44,026 nt of DNA, from contig WTBR01000053.1 in the NCBI GenBank assembly GCA_013138975.1, positions 1-44,026 of the forward strand, written 5' to 3'. Shown here piece after piece: positions 8,485 to 18,082 of the stretch. Numbering within the stretch: the first letter of the stretch is position 1; each line of letters opens with the position of its first letter. Made by a program: the position numbers and the translations under genes. The notes under the pieces were generated by a model that saw nothing but the letters and a program-made list of their open reading frames with translations, did not search any database and was not told the DNA's origin. Source of the DNA: Bacteroidales bacterium (GTDB taxonomy: Bacteria > Bacteroidota > Bacteroidia > Bacteroidales > UBA12077).

Positions 8485-9267
8485 AGGTTTTGTTTTTTCT
8501 ATTTTATTCATACCTATTGATATAGCTTTCTTTTCAAATATCTTTTTAATTTTATACTCGTACACATCATTAGTTGCAGTATATCCCTTGTAATAAAATC
8601 TATTTAATTCAAATAAACTGTCTATGTCTATATTTGATGGAAAACTATCAATACCAAAAAGAACTGTTTCGCCTTCCAAAAAATCTTTATATCCTCCTGA
8701 TTTATAATTTTCAATATAGAAGTCATACTCTTGTAACATTCTTTTTTGATTTATATCATAATCATTAGTAAACTCTTTTAAATATTTTCTAGCATTGTCT
8801 GTTTCTCCCAGAAATGTATATACTAAAGCTATTTGCCTTTCAATTTGTAGTGATAAATTTTCATCATCCTTATATTCTCTTAACTGTTCCTTCAATTCTG
8901 GAATTTCTTTTTTATAGAATACTTTTGCAGAATCAGATTTGTTTAAATGCTCATAAATCAGACCCTTATATAAATGAGCTTTTGTGTTTTTTATACAATT
9001 TAAAATTTTTCGATATTCCTTCTTCTTATATAGTAACTGCGCTTTTTGATTAGTTAAATTACTTTTCCAAAAAACAAATTTTAAAGCATTATCAATTTCC
9101 TGAATAGCTAAATCAATTTTCTTATCATCATAAATCATTGCTTTTTCATACGCTTCATTTGCTTTGTCTAGTTTAATTGAAGTAATCACAATATATCCCA
9201 TCGGAAAAGCTATTATGATAAATGCTACTATTACTATTTTTAATTGATTTTTAATTGACTTTTCCAT
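8461..9267 (-). CDS. Membrane-anchored TPR-like protein, unknown function
   Basis: I do not recognise a specific family. This 268-residue protein has one N-terminal TM (about 10-31, signal-anchor type), then helical pairs resembling tetratricopeptide repeats (AYEKAMIYDDKKIDLAIQEID, TKAHLYKGLIYEHLNKSDSAK, ALVYTFLGETDNARKYLKEF), then a less regular acidic/aromatic domain. It is probably anchored in the inner membrane with the helical domain in the periplasm. The last residues NPDERSQ are encoded by the S repeat, so the natural C-terminus was probably replaced when the repeat arrived. It stands alone, with R-type repeat copy 1 upstream. Confidence 0.7.
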   Translation of the reverse strand: MEKSIKNQLKIVIVAFIIIAFPMGYIVITSIKLDKANEAYEKAMIYDDKKIDLAIQEIDNALKFVFWKSNLTNQKAQLLYKKKEYRKILNCIKNTKAHLYKGLIYEHLNKSDSAKVFYKKEIPELKEQLREYKDDENLSLQIERQIALVYTFLGETDNARKYLKEFTNDYDINQKRMLQEYDFYIENYKSGGYKDFLEGETVLFGIDSFPSNIDIDSLFELNRFYYKGYTATNDVYEYKIKKIFEKKAISIGMNKIEKTKPNPDERSQ

Positions 9268-9392
9268 TCTTTCATTTAAATGAAACCTAACGATCCTGCG
9301 TTAAGTTACGTGCGAGTTTCCGCCTTGTTTCGTTATCCACCGTTAAACAACTTTACTAAAATAAAACTTAGTTAGCAAACCACAAAACCCCC

Positions 9393-9540
9393 GCTCAGCG
9401 TAGCAATTGTAACGTCGAATTTATTCTTGTAGTTTTCAAAACTATTTTTAGTATGTTTCCATCTTCTGCAAACTTGAATTATCTCTAAAATATCCTCATT
9501 CTTCTCATTTAAATATGTCTGCTACTTTACAATTTACAGA
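9393..9540 (-). repeat. R repeat, copy 1 (partial)
   Basis: The block running from CGTCGAATTTATTCTTGTAG to TACTTTACAATTT aligns with the 3' half of the 345-bp R element. The transposase-start part and the GCGGCAAA hairpin are missing. It fills most of the gap between the TPR-like and serine hydrolase genes. Confidence 0.65.
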
Positions 9541-9616
9541 AAACTACATGCTACTTTGATTTAAAAACTATGCTCATCTGGGTCTGAAACACCGAAAGTA
9601 TACTTCAACACTACGT

Positions 9617-9645
9617 CCAAATAACTGAAGCAATGCTTCAGTTAT
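9617..9645 (-). terminator. Hairpin downstream of the serine hydrolase gene
   Basis: AATAACTGAAG, loop CAATG, then CTTCAGTTATT gives a perfect 11-bp stem. It lies about 95 bases after the hydrolase stop on the minus strand. The U-run is weak, so it may be a repeat hairpin rather than a true terminator. Confidence 0.45.
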
Positions 9646-9736
9646 TGAGACTTAATTGTTAGGCTTTCGTTATTTAATATTTTCTAATTTATTTTCGAAT
9701 CTCTTCAACGTTTTATTAAATTCATTATTAGAAACC

Positions 9737-11725
9737 TCACTGCTTTTTGAATAAAACACCTTTTATTCGTCCATTTGAGACAGAGAAGGCATTTACTTGT
9801 CCTTTAGAATCTCTTTTAAAAGCGGCTTCATTCATAAAGAAAATATCACCACTAAAAGCATCATCTTCAATTGGCGAAAACTTAATGTCTTTGAGGTTTT
9901 TGTGAATAGCATACATGGCGCTATCCTTTACGATAATAGTGTAAAAAGTTTCCAGTTCTTCACTAAAGTATTTCCCCTCATAAACCTTGAGCTCTGCAAG
10001 TGATGGATTAAAAGGAGAAAGTTTTTCCAATTCATAATCGGTTCCACCTTGAGTATGTATTGCTCCTATGCTTTTTCCATCGTCATCCATATTAAACACA
10101 ATAGTTGCTTCAATACCTTCGTAGGAAAATGTTGCTTCTGAAGTAGGTAGTAATGGTTTGGCAGATTGACCGGTTGGATATGCCATCAGTGTATCGTTTT
10201 CAATTTTGTACTCTATAACAAAACCTATAGATGATGCTTTGTATTTGCCTGTATAACTTTCCAAGGTTTCCAAATCAACTTCAAACTTTTTGTTGTTGGC
10301 AACATCATCTTCCACTTTTTCATCATCTTCTTTAGAGACCAAATAATCTGCAAAAAACAAATCGCCTATTTCATTTGCAATTGATGCGCTTGAAAAGGAA
10401 GCATTATTACTCAAGGCAATGACTCCTGAATTAGTTTCAGGATAATAGAGGAGATAAGCTCTATGGGCAATATCCGCACCACCATGCGCATATATTTTTA
10501 GACCTTTTCGTTCCCTTACGCCTATACCCAGTCCATAAGGTAATGTATCACCATTATTTAAAATACCAGGTGTTACTAGTTTCTCTATGATTTCCTTACC
10601 TCCAACTTGTGGATCGTTAAAATTATTTAACCATTTAGATAAATCCAAAGGGGTTGTGTAAATACCGCCTGCACCATAAGCGGCATAGAGATCGCCAGAT
10701 TCTACAAAGCCAATCTCTCCTTGAGAATAACCCTGAGAAGCATTAGGAATGATTTGACTTGGATCGGCACGCACATACGAATCTTGCATTCCTAGTGGTT
10801 CAAATACATTTTTTTTCATCCAATCCGGAAACTTTGAATCCGTTTTGCGTTCAACAATATCGGCCAGTAATATAAAAGCTGAATTATTATAATTATACTC
10901 TTCACCTGGTGAAGCCTGTAAGTCATTTTGTCTTAACAAGGTGTTTAATATTTCTGTACGTAATAATTTATCCCCACCGTACCAACCAGCTATTGGCAAT
11001 AAATTATAGACTTCACGAAGACCATTGGTATGGGTTAATAGGTTTCTTATAGTAATTACTTCACCAAAATCAGGAAATTCAGGTATGTGTATTCTAATGT
11101 CATCATCAAGTGCTAGTAATCCCTGCTGTTCTAAAAGTAAGATGGCAAATGCGGTAAATTGTTTTGAAACCGACCCTATATTGGTTGGGGTGTTTAGTTT
11201 AAAATCAATATTATGTGTAATATTGGCCTTCCCGTATGCTTTAGAAAAGGTCATTTTTCCATTTTCAATAACGCCAATTACTGCTCCAGGTTTATTATTG
11301 GAGTAAAACGCAAGTAGTTGATCGACTCTTTTTGCCGGATCTGTTGCAATCGGTTCAACCATTTCAATTTTTATAGAATAGTCTCCTGATTCGTCTTCAA
11401 AAGGTTCTATCTCCAAGCGATATGTCCCTGCTTTATCTATAATAAATGAAAATGATTCAGGCCCCCTTGCCGGCCCATCAAAACTTACAATTTTTTCGTT
11501 AGATTCATTGAATAATTTCACAGCTACATCAACTGTTTTTTGATTTACTACTCCCAAAACAAAGGCATTCGAATCTAATTGAATTTCATAGGATTTAGAT
11601 GTTTTCTTTAGTAAAGTGCCAAATACTTCTACACCTATTTCAAGGTCGCCTGAAATATTCATTTTTGGAGATTGATGGCAAGAAACAAGGAATGCCAAAA
11701 GCACGATTGGAATAAAAATTTTCAT
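9737..11725 (-). CDS. Serine beta-lactamase-fold lipoprotein (class C-like hydrolase)
   Basis: The start is taken at the second Met, which directly precedes the lipoprotein signal KIFIPIVLLAFLVSC (lipobox LVSC). An upstream ATG at 11,749 would add eight residues. After the signal comes a PPC-like beta-sandwich (about 25-125), a beta-lactamase/penicillin-binding domain with SVSK (SxxK nucleophile), YNN (YxN) and HGG (replacing KTG), and a C-terminal lipocalin-like pair of DUF3471-type domains. The family includes esterases, D-amino-acid peptidases and amidases, and most members do not give beta-lactam resistance. It is probably an outer-membrane or periplasmic lipoprotein. The substrate is unknown. 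A Q repeat with promoter-like palindrome lies just upstream. Confidence 0.9.
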   Translation of the reverse strand: MKIFIPIVLLAFLVSCHQSPKMNISGDLEIGVEVFGTLLKKTSKSYEIQLDSNAFVLGVVNQKTVDVAVKLFNESNEKIVSFDGPARGPESFSFIIDKAGTYRLEIEPFEDESGDYSIKIEMVEPIATDPAKRVDQLLAFYSNNKPGAVIGVIENGKMTFSKAYGKANITHNIDFKLNTPTNIGSVSKQFTAFAILLLEQQGLLALDDDIRIHIPEFPDFGEVITIRNLLTHTNGLREVYNLLPIAGWYGGDKLLRTEILNTLLRQNDLQASPGEEYNYNNSAFILLADIVERKTDSKFPDWMKKNVFEPLGMQDSYVRADPSQIIPNASQGYSQGEIGFVESGDLYAAYGAGGIYTTPLDLSKWLNNFNDPQVGGKEIIEKLVTPGILNNGDTLPYGLGIGVRERKGLKIYAHGGADIAHRAYLLYYPETNSGVIALSNNASFSSASIANEIGDLFFADYLVSKEDDEKVEDDVANNKKFEVDLETLESYTGKYKASSIGFVIEYKIENDTLMAYPTGQSAKPLLPTSEATFSYEGIEATIVFNMDDDGKSIGAIHTQGGTDYELEKLSPFNPSLAELKVYEGKYFSEELETFYTIIVKDSAMYAIHKNLKDIKFSPIEDDAFSGDIFFMNEAAFKRDSKGQVNAFSVSNGRIKGVLFKKQ

Positions 11726-11810
11726 GATTTTACAGTTGTAATTTTTCATAAGTTTATCAGATTATTGAAAATTATATTATTAGTTTGTTACTTGTTCTTA
11801 ATGAAAGCTA

Positions 11811-12018
11811 AGAAATATTATATGCGGCATGTGGCACATACATCTACTATATGAAACTACGAAAAACGGATATAGCACCTGCATAATCAATTTTGTCATA
11901 TACATACGGGAAAATATAAAACCACTACTCTTTATTTTTTGTAAACCTAAATATAGTTAATCTTAAACAATATCCAATTCAATACTTAATAAAAAAAAGT
12001 GTCCAATAAGAACACCCA
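11811..12018 (-). repeat. Q repeat, copy 1 with palindromic promoter-like motif
   Basis: The minus strand carries GTAGATGTATGTGCCACATG followed by a TATAATATTT box, shared with copies at 28.85 and 35.7 kb. The rest of the block (TTTTTGTAAACCTAAATATA, AACAATATCCAATTC, GTGTCCAATAAG) aligns with the other Q copies. It sits immediately upstream of the serine hydrolase gene and could hold its promoter. R copy 2 adjoins it directly. Confidence 0.6.
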
Positions 12019-12019
12019 T

Positions 12020-12235
12020 GATCGGCATTTCTGGTAGCAATCGGAACCTCGCTACGTCGAATTTATTCTTGTAGTTTCTAAAACTATTTTTAGTATGTTT
12101 CCATCTTCTGCAATCTTGAATTACCTCAAAAACAGCCTCGTTTTTTTCTTGAAATATATCTTCCCACTCTACAATTTGTAAAGTAAGATATTCAATTATA
12201 AAGAAAGCGGCAAAACATTTGCCGCCTAGCTAGGG
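12020..12235 (-). repeat. R repeat, copy 2 (internal deletion)
   Basis: It contains the CATCTTCTGCAATCTTGAATT block, the degenerate reading frame YLTLQIVEWEDIF and the hairpin GCGGCAAAACATTTGCCGC (12207-12225) followed by CCTAGCTAGG. The MPTGYQIKDQ start seen in fuller copies is deleted. It cuts off the IS transposase remnant on its right. Confidence 0.7.
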
Positions 12236-12762
12236 TCACTTCCTGATCTGCAACAGTAGCATCTACTTTTAATGTACCTCTATTCTTTTTTGGGGAAGAA
12301 AAACAGTTGTCATCATCATTTGATTTCCGAATAATACATGCTTGATGCGGCTTTAGTTCTTCTGATTTTTCAATAATCAATTTATTAAACAAAGAAAATT
12401 CCTTGCCTCCTAGGCGTTTTGTGAATATCTACAAATAAACTTGAATCGAAAACAGGTTTTGTCGTAAACGATTTCAGACCACAGAAATATTGAAGATAAA
12501 TGTTTTCTGAAATCATTTGAATTGTACCTCTATCATCCAGACAAAGCTTATGTTTAATTATCATTGAAGCAATCACAATCCTGATGTTTATGCTTTTTCT
12601 TCCTGAATCTGAATTGAGTTTTCTACTATACACAGAAGCTAAAGAATCCCAAGGAACAAGATCTGCAAGCTTTACCCAACGATTATCTTTGTCTAGCTCC
12701 GTTTCGAATGGATGCTTAAAGAATTCTAAACTTAACTGATTTTGTGGTGTGTAGTTTATCAT
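12236..12762 (-). pseudogene. IS5/IS1182-type DDE transposase, frameshifted and truncated
   Basis: The N-terminal transposase domain begins at 12,762 (MINYTPQNQLSLEFFKHPFE, then LADLVPWDSLASVYSRKL and MIIKHKLCLDDRGTIQMI). The frame breaks near 12,415-12,420, where RLGGKEFSLFNKLIIEKS continues in another frame. It then runs to VDATVADQ, which includes the first catalytic Asp, and stops at the edge of R copy 2. The remaining two thirds of the catalytic domain are absent, so the element is dead. Confidence 0.85.
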
Positions 12763-12905
12763 ATCTGCATGGATTTTTAACTCAATTTAATCAAAATCAT
12801 GCATTTAGACCAATAATAACAAGTGTACTTATCAACAAAACGTGTTGATTATTAGGATATTGTATTGAATAATGTATGAAATCAGCAAACTCTAGTTAAA
12901 ACCAA

Positions 12906-12940
12906 CGCCGAACTGCTTCGATTTAATGGAGAAGCTCATC
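12906..12940 (-). repeat. S repeat, copy 2
   Basis: The sequence GCCGAACTGCTTCGATTTAATGGAGAAGCTCATC matches the tail of the S family. It lies just downstream of the TIR-NTPase gene. The rest of 12,763-13,018 shows no gene. Confidence 0.5.
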
Positions 12941-13018
12941 AAAGCAGGTTGCAGTAGTATGCAAAATGTGCTTATAAATTAGCCTAGAGATATTGGATTT
13001 TTTTCCACAATTGGAATT

Positions 13019-16000
13019 TCAGTAAGCTAAACCATAGTGTAATTCTTTCTTTTTAGCAGGAGATAGTTTGGTACGATTTAAAAATTTACGTCGAACTTGC
13101 TTATCAATATTTTTATTGCTTAAAATAAGTTCTATAATTCTTATGTACATTCTATAATTCCCTTTGTTAACTAACTCACTTGAATAAATATTTAAAATGC
13201 ATTCATAGTTAATAATATTCAATTCGCTATAAATGATTGTTTTTAACAAATTAATAAACAATTCATTATTCTTATAGGTATTTACCTCTGATTCTAAAAA
13301 ATTATATTTTTCACTAATTTTATATCTTCTATTACTTAAAATTATATCAAAAACCTCTTTATACAACTCATTATTTTTAGAAGTTTTTGGTTTTTTCGCA
13401 TAGCTATATACAATTTTACTACAGTTTTTAATATTATCTTCCTTAGAAATAGCGATTCTCAAGAGGTACAAAAACAAGTCCTTTTCTTTGTTAAAGTTAA
13501 TTCTTCTTTTTAAAAAATTATGCCTTTGTATAATTGCAAATCTTTTGCTGGTCAGTATTAACTTAAATATTTCAATATATAATTCTCTATTTTGTACATT
13601 TTCTAAATCATCTGAAAAATCGGCTAATATTTTCCCACAATAATCAATATTGTCTTCTTGAGAAATAATAAATCGCAAAAGATATACTGTTATTTCATTG
13701 GGATAGTCTAAGCGTTTACATACCTCCTTGAAAAAATAATATCTATTATTAACTCCCTTTATTGTATAAACTAATTGTCCAAACCTATATTTTGTATCTT
13801 CAATTTTATCTTTTTTATGCCAAAACTTGGACATCAAATCTAATATTATATCAATATCCTTTTTATTATCTGCCTTAGCTAATAGAAGTTTAAATACAAC
13901 GTCATTCGGAGGTATATCATGCTCTTCAAGTTTTATAACATCTACTGCAAAATTAACATTCGGAGATTTATTCACAAGTTCTCCTATTATAATTTCATTT
14001 ACAGGTATAGTGGAGTTCCTGAAGATTTCTGGACTTCTTTCAAAATTAACTTGTTGAAGAACTTTCAGTGTTATTATTGAAAACTCCTTTTCTGAAAGTT
14101 TATCGTCATTATAATACTCTTCTGCCTCCTTATGCTTTTGTATTGCAATCTCATCACAAATAGATTTGTTGATAATGTAATTAGAAAAACTGTTACTGTT
14201 AGGTTGAAAATTTTCGTTTAGCTTTAACCAAATTTTGTTTAGTTCATCTACACTTGGAGCAATTTTTAGCAATAAATTATATGTAGTAAAATTAGGTTTT
14301 AGATCCTCATTTTTTAAAAGAATACTTTCTAATTTGGAAAATTCAGAAGACTCACACATTCCAATTAAAGTGTTGAAATTATAAATATCTGGGTATGATA
14401 TTTTTGAATATATATCCAATGCCTCATTGGCTGTTTGAGCATAGCCCAAATAATAAGTGTATGTGTATGAGTCAGGTTTTTTTATTAATTTTACATATTC
14501 AGATGCTTGCTCATAATTTATTTCTTTTTTACTCTGCTTTAATATGATATTATAAGTTCGTGTGTCTGGTTGTATCTGACTTATAATACCCATTTTTTCA
14601 AACTTTTTATAAATCTTGCTTGGAGAGGGACTTACAAGCAAATAATTGTTAAAAACCCAAGAATTGAGCATTTTTGACACAATTGCTTCATCTATAATCT
14701 TTTTAGCTCTACTATTTTCGTAATCCCCACATTTTGATAAAAGTATCGAATAAGTATAACTGTCTATCTGTGTTTTTAATTCATCGTTTTTTTTGCATTC
14801 TACATATAATTTTTCCGCATCATTTAGAGTTGTTTTAGCATTTTTTAGAATTTCATTAAGGATTTGTTTTATTGTGCCCGGACTGAATTTATCATTGTGT
14901 TCAATAAGATACATGTAGTCCTTTACCCGATTGGCTCTTTCCAAAAGGTTTTTAAATATTATGCGATTAGGAGTTAGATGCTTTAATGTTAATATTAATT
15001 CAAATATCTTTTTTACACTCTCAAAATCCATTTTATTCTCTTTTGACATTAGATTTCCTAATATGGGAATATTTTGTGCATCTGGAGTTTTTTGTATTAA
15101 ATCAATTTTTTCTTCTATAGTAACCGGTTTTTGCAAAAAAGCCCCCCATATATACGATTTATCATGGAATGGAATATTTTCATCATTTAATGCCTCATTT
15201 TTTCTTTTTTCAGCATTCTTTCTTGTTACACAATTATTAGAAATATATCCACTATAAGAATAAGAATCATGAAGTTTTATTTTATCCCAATATTCGTCAA
15301 TCTTGACTTCTGGGGCGGTTTTTATGAGATTGTTATATATGTCTTTGTTGGGATCAATTTTAAAATTTTCAGTAAAAATGTTGAAAATTTCAATCTTTTC
15401 CCTATGATTTAATTCTCTTTTCTTATTCTTTTCATTGTTAACTTTTATTGATAATGCCGCATTAAAATGAAATACGTCTAGTTTATCCTTTGGTATACAA
15501 TTATTTTTTATTAAATCAAGTACATCTTCAATTTGATTAGCTCTTTTAATAACAGCCGTGTATAATTTAGATTCAGGAATAATAGGTAATTCTTCTAGCA
15601 ACTCTTTTGCGTCGTAAAAAGACAACCCTGCTTTACTTATATATAGTGAATAGGTGGTAATATCCGGTTCAATATCCTTTTCTTCTTTTAATTTCCCCCA
15701 AAGTTTTTTAGCAATATGAAACTGATTATTATATAAGCTATAAAACGCTGCATTGTAAAATCTCACATTTATCATCTCCTCTTTACGAGCTTCGTCTAAC
15801 AAATCTATTGTAGTATTGTAATTTGGAGAATGTTTTAATAATCCTGAGAATGTATAATCATCAATTATTCCTGTAACTTTAAGTATCTTATCACTATTTT
15901 CATAAAGACTTGAGGCTTCATTCCAATCTTTGACGCTCCGATAAAGGTCGTGGTTTAACTGTTCAATTGTGGCGTAAATTCCTATGTGAGCAAATAAAAA

Positions 16001-18082
16001 GTAATTAATATACACGATACTGGCATTATCAATATCAACAAACTGAGGTAATATATCTCTTTTTTTGAGAGCTACACGATAAGTGTTTTCTTTTTCTCTG
16101 TCAGGATGCCAAGCACCTTCTTTTAACAGTTTCTTGTTAATTGTAAATAGTAGTACTTTAAATGGTGTCAAGATGTCGTCATCTTCTAAATTCTTGTTTT
16201 CTATGTTTTTAATCTCTAAAATGTAATCTACAACTTTATCGAAATCATCCTCATAATGAATAAGCGTTTTGTAAGTAAATATAGAGTATAGAGATTGATC
16301 TGATACCGATATTTTTAATTCTTCAAAGTAGTTTATACATTTTCTTTTTTCACCGCTCACAAACATCATACTATTGTAAATGCTTACAAGATCGTATTGC
16401 GAAAATTTTTCAGAATTGCTTACCGCAGCATCAAATATATTTTTAACGACATCTAATTTATTATAATAACCCGCTTTTCGTATTAGTTTAGCATATAACC
16501 ACAGTTCCCCTCCTTTATATTTAATTATCTCATTACAAATACGTTGAAATGAGTACTGAGGTGTATTTAGCACATACTCTTCTATTTTAGATAAACAATA
16601 GTCATCAATACAAATGAAATCATTCTCAATCGTAATCAGGGGCAATTGTTTGTCTGAAAGGGTATGTATAGCGGTATCAAATTCTTTATTTTTTAGAAAA
16701 TCTTGTTCATGATAGTCTTCCAATCTTTTTTTGCAATAATCTTTAATAGTTTTTTCTGCGCCTAGTTCTTGTTTGCTCAAAAGGCCGCATACAAAGTAAT
16801 TCCTTATGATTTCTCCTTTTATAATAGATGCCCTGTCATTGCTATTATAGGAGTTAACAATATGTTTTTTATATTCCTTTAGAATATCAGAAGAATAAAA
16901 TAGAGAGCCTATTACTTTTCCATCATAGCTGTCCTCATTAATTTCAAACTCAGGGTTTTGTTTTTTCAGGTTCTCAACTTGTTTTTTTATATCATCATAT
17001 GGTAAAGAGGTAGGAATCACAATTTTGGAAAGAGATTCTATTAAAGATTCGACCTGATTTAATTTTGAACTTCGGCATGTTGCAACTAAAAAATATTTGT
17101 TACTTGCAGTTTTCTTAATTATATCTTTTATGACAACTTTATTTTCGTATTTGTCAATATCATTTAATATAAAAATAGTCCCCTCAGAGAAATCATTTGT
17201 GTCAAATCTGTCTAACTTCTTTGGTGCAATATAAACAGGTTCATCAGAGAGGACTTTGATGCCAGCATTCGATTTACGATGTAATAGTTCATATATTGTT
17301 CTGGATTTTCCTGATGCTGAAAGTCCGGTAATTATACAGTTTCTATTTTTAAGCTTATAACTATAAAGCTTGTCATCTACGGTTTCATTTTCGTTTAACG
17401 GTATGGGATAATAAAAGTCTTCGTAAAATATATTAACCCTATCTTCAAGTAAGTCAGCTGCTGAAATATCTTTTGCCTTTTTTTTAAAAGTTCGGTCGTT
17501 ATTTTTTCTGATTTGCTTGTGCTCCTCTTCATTTTCGTTTAATTTTACTTGAATTGATTTAACAGCTTTGTCAGCCATTTTTTGGTAACAGACTATTTTG
17601 TTACATTTATTTTGTTTTTCTACTTCACAGTCAGGAATGCAACTTTTAAATTCGATCTTACTTGCTTGCAGTAAGTTATTTGGGTGTAAATGATGGGTTC
17701 TTAATGTTTCATAATGGTTATTACCTACATTTTCTAAAAGTTCATTATCATTAATTAGTAATAAAAGGGTATTGGCTTTACTGTTCCCTTTTTCATCAAT
17801 TCTTTTGATTGCGCCATCCATTTCATAATTACAATAAGAACCTTCTTGTAATGAATAATATGAACAAATAAATACAGGAATATCACAATCTTTTCGAAAT
17901 ACTTCTACGAGTACACTTGGATTTTCTGAACTTACTTTATCTGCTATATCATCATCTCCGTGGAAAAAGATATTTTCTTTTTTTAATTGAGGATTATTCT
18001 CCAACAATTTTTCTCTTATCAAACTGGCAAAAAAATATTCTTCACTTGCCGCAGAAATCGCAACTTTATATTTTACCTGCAT
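13019..18082 (-). CDS. TIR - STAND-type NTPase - PPR-like repeat protein
   Basis: I place the start at the ATG at 18,082, which overlaps the stop of the membrane-protein gene by 10 bases (ATGCAGGTAA). The first in-frame ATG is at 18,139, and its extra 19 residues have no domain match. Numbering below counts from that upstream ATG. A TIR domain (about 22-200) opens with YKVAISAASEEYFFASLIRE and carries GSYCNYEMDGA, whose Glu (E106) is in the NADase position. A P-loop NTPase follows with Walker A GLSASGKS (272-279), Walker B TIFILNDID (321-329) and a sensor-like VATCRSS (352-358), as in STAND ATPases. From about 700 to 1,420 come helical repeats of PPR style (PDITTYSLYISKAG, QPDTRTYNIILKQ, PDSYTYTYYLGYA, KPNFTTYNLLLK). 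The C-terminus has three repeats of about 72 residues. Cytoplasmic immune sensor or effector is inference. Frames are intact throughout. Confidence 0.85.
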   Translation of the reverse strand: MQVKYKVAISAASEEYFFASLIREKLLENNPQLKKENIFFHGDDDIADKVSSENPSVLVEVFRKDCDIPVFICSYYSLQEGSYCNYEMDGAIKRIDEKGNSKANTLLLLINDNELLENVGNNHYETLRTHHLHPNNLLQASKIEFKSCIPDCEVEKQNKCNKIVCYQKMADKAVKSIQVKLNENEEEHKQIRKNNDRTFKKKAKDISAADLLEDRVNIFYEDFYYPIPLNENETVDDKLYSYKLKNRNCIITGLSASGKSRTIYELLHRKSNAGIKVLSDEPVYIAPKKLDRFDTNDFSEGTIFILNDIDKYENKVVIKDIIKKTASNKYFLVATCRSSKLNQVESLIESLSKIVIPTSLPYDDIKKQVENLKKQNPEFEINEDSYDGKVIGSLFYSSDILKEYKKHIVNSYNSNDRASIIKGEIIRNYFVCGLLSKQELGAEKTIKDYCKKRLEDYHEQDFLKNKEFDTAIHTLSDKQLPLITIENDFICIDDYCLSKIEEYVLNTPQYSFQRICNEIIKYKGGELWLYAKLIRKAGYYNKLDVVKNIFDAAVSNSEKFSQYDLVSIYNSMMFVSGEKRKCINYFEELKISVSDQSLYSIFTYKTLIHYEDDFDKVVDYILEIKNIENKNLEDDDILTPFKVLLFTINKKLLKEGAWHPDREKENTYRVALKKRDILPQFVDIDNASIVYINYFLFAHIGIYATIEQLNHDLYRSVKDWNEASSLYENSDKILKVTGIIDDYTFSGLLKHSPNYNTTIDLLDEARKEEMINVRFYNAAFYSLYNNQFHIAKKLWGKLKEEKDIEPDITTYSLYISKAGLSFYDAKELLEELPIIPESKLYTAVIKRANQIEDVLDLIKNNCIPKDKLDVFHFNAALSIKVNNEKNKKRELNHREKIEIFNIFTENFKIDPNKDIYNNLIKTAPEVKIDEYWDKIKLHDSYSYSGYISNNCVTRKNAEKRKNEALNDENIPFHDKSYIWGAFLQKPVTIEEKIDLIQKTPDAQNIPILGNLMSKENKMDFESVKKIFELILTLKHLTPNRIIFKNLLERANRVKDYMYLIEHNDKFSPGTIKQILNEILKNAKTTLNDAEKLYVECKKNDELKTQIDSYTYSILLSKCGDYENSRAKKIIDEAIVSKMLNSWVFNNYLLVSPSPSKIYKKFEKMGIISQIQPDTRTYNIILKQSKKEINYEQASEYVKLIKKPDSYTYTYYLGYAQTANEALDIYSKISYPDIYNFNTLIGMCESSEFSKLESILLKNEDLKPNFTTYNLLLKIAPSVDELNKIWLKLNENFQPNSNSFSNYIINKSICDEIAIQKHKEAEEYYNDDKLSEKEFSIITLKVLQQVNFERSPEIFRNSTIPVNEIIIGELVNKSPNVNFAVDVIKLEEHDIPPNDVVFKLLLAKADNKKDIDIILDLMSKFWHKKDKIEDTKYRFGQLVYTIKGVNNRYYFFKEVCKRLDYPNEITVYLLRFIISQEDNIDYCGKILADFSDDLENVQNRELYIEIFKLILTSKRFAIIQRHNFLKRRINFNKEKDLFLYLLRIAISKEDNIKNCSKIVYSYAKKPKTSKNNELYKEVFDIILSNRRYKISEKYNFLESEVNTYKNNELFINLLKTIIYSELNIINYECILNIYSSELVNKGNYRMYIRIIELILSNKNIDKQVRRKFLNRTKLSPAKKKELHYGLAY

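Noticed and set aside
9737..11725. Beta-lactam resistance gene
   Set aside because: The motifs (SVSK, YNN, HGG) are those of the broad class C-like esterase/peptidase family. The PPC and DUF3471 domains point to a different hydrolase, and nothing in the context suggests resistance.
12192..12392. A separate 66-residue gene
   Set aside because: It is the frameshifted continuation of the IS transposase (LFNKLIIEKSEELKPHQ to VDATVADQ) running into the R repeat.
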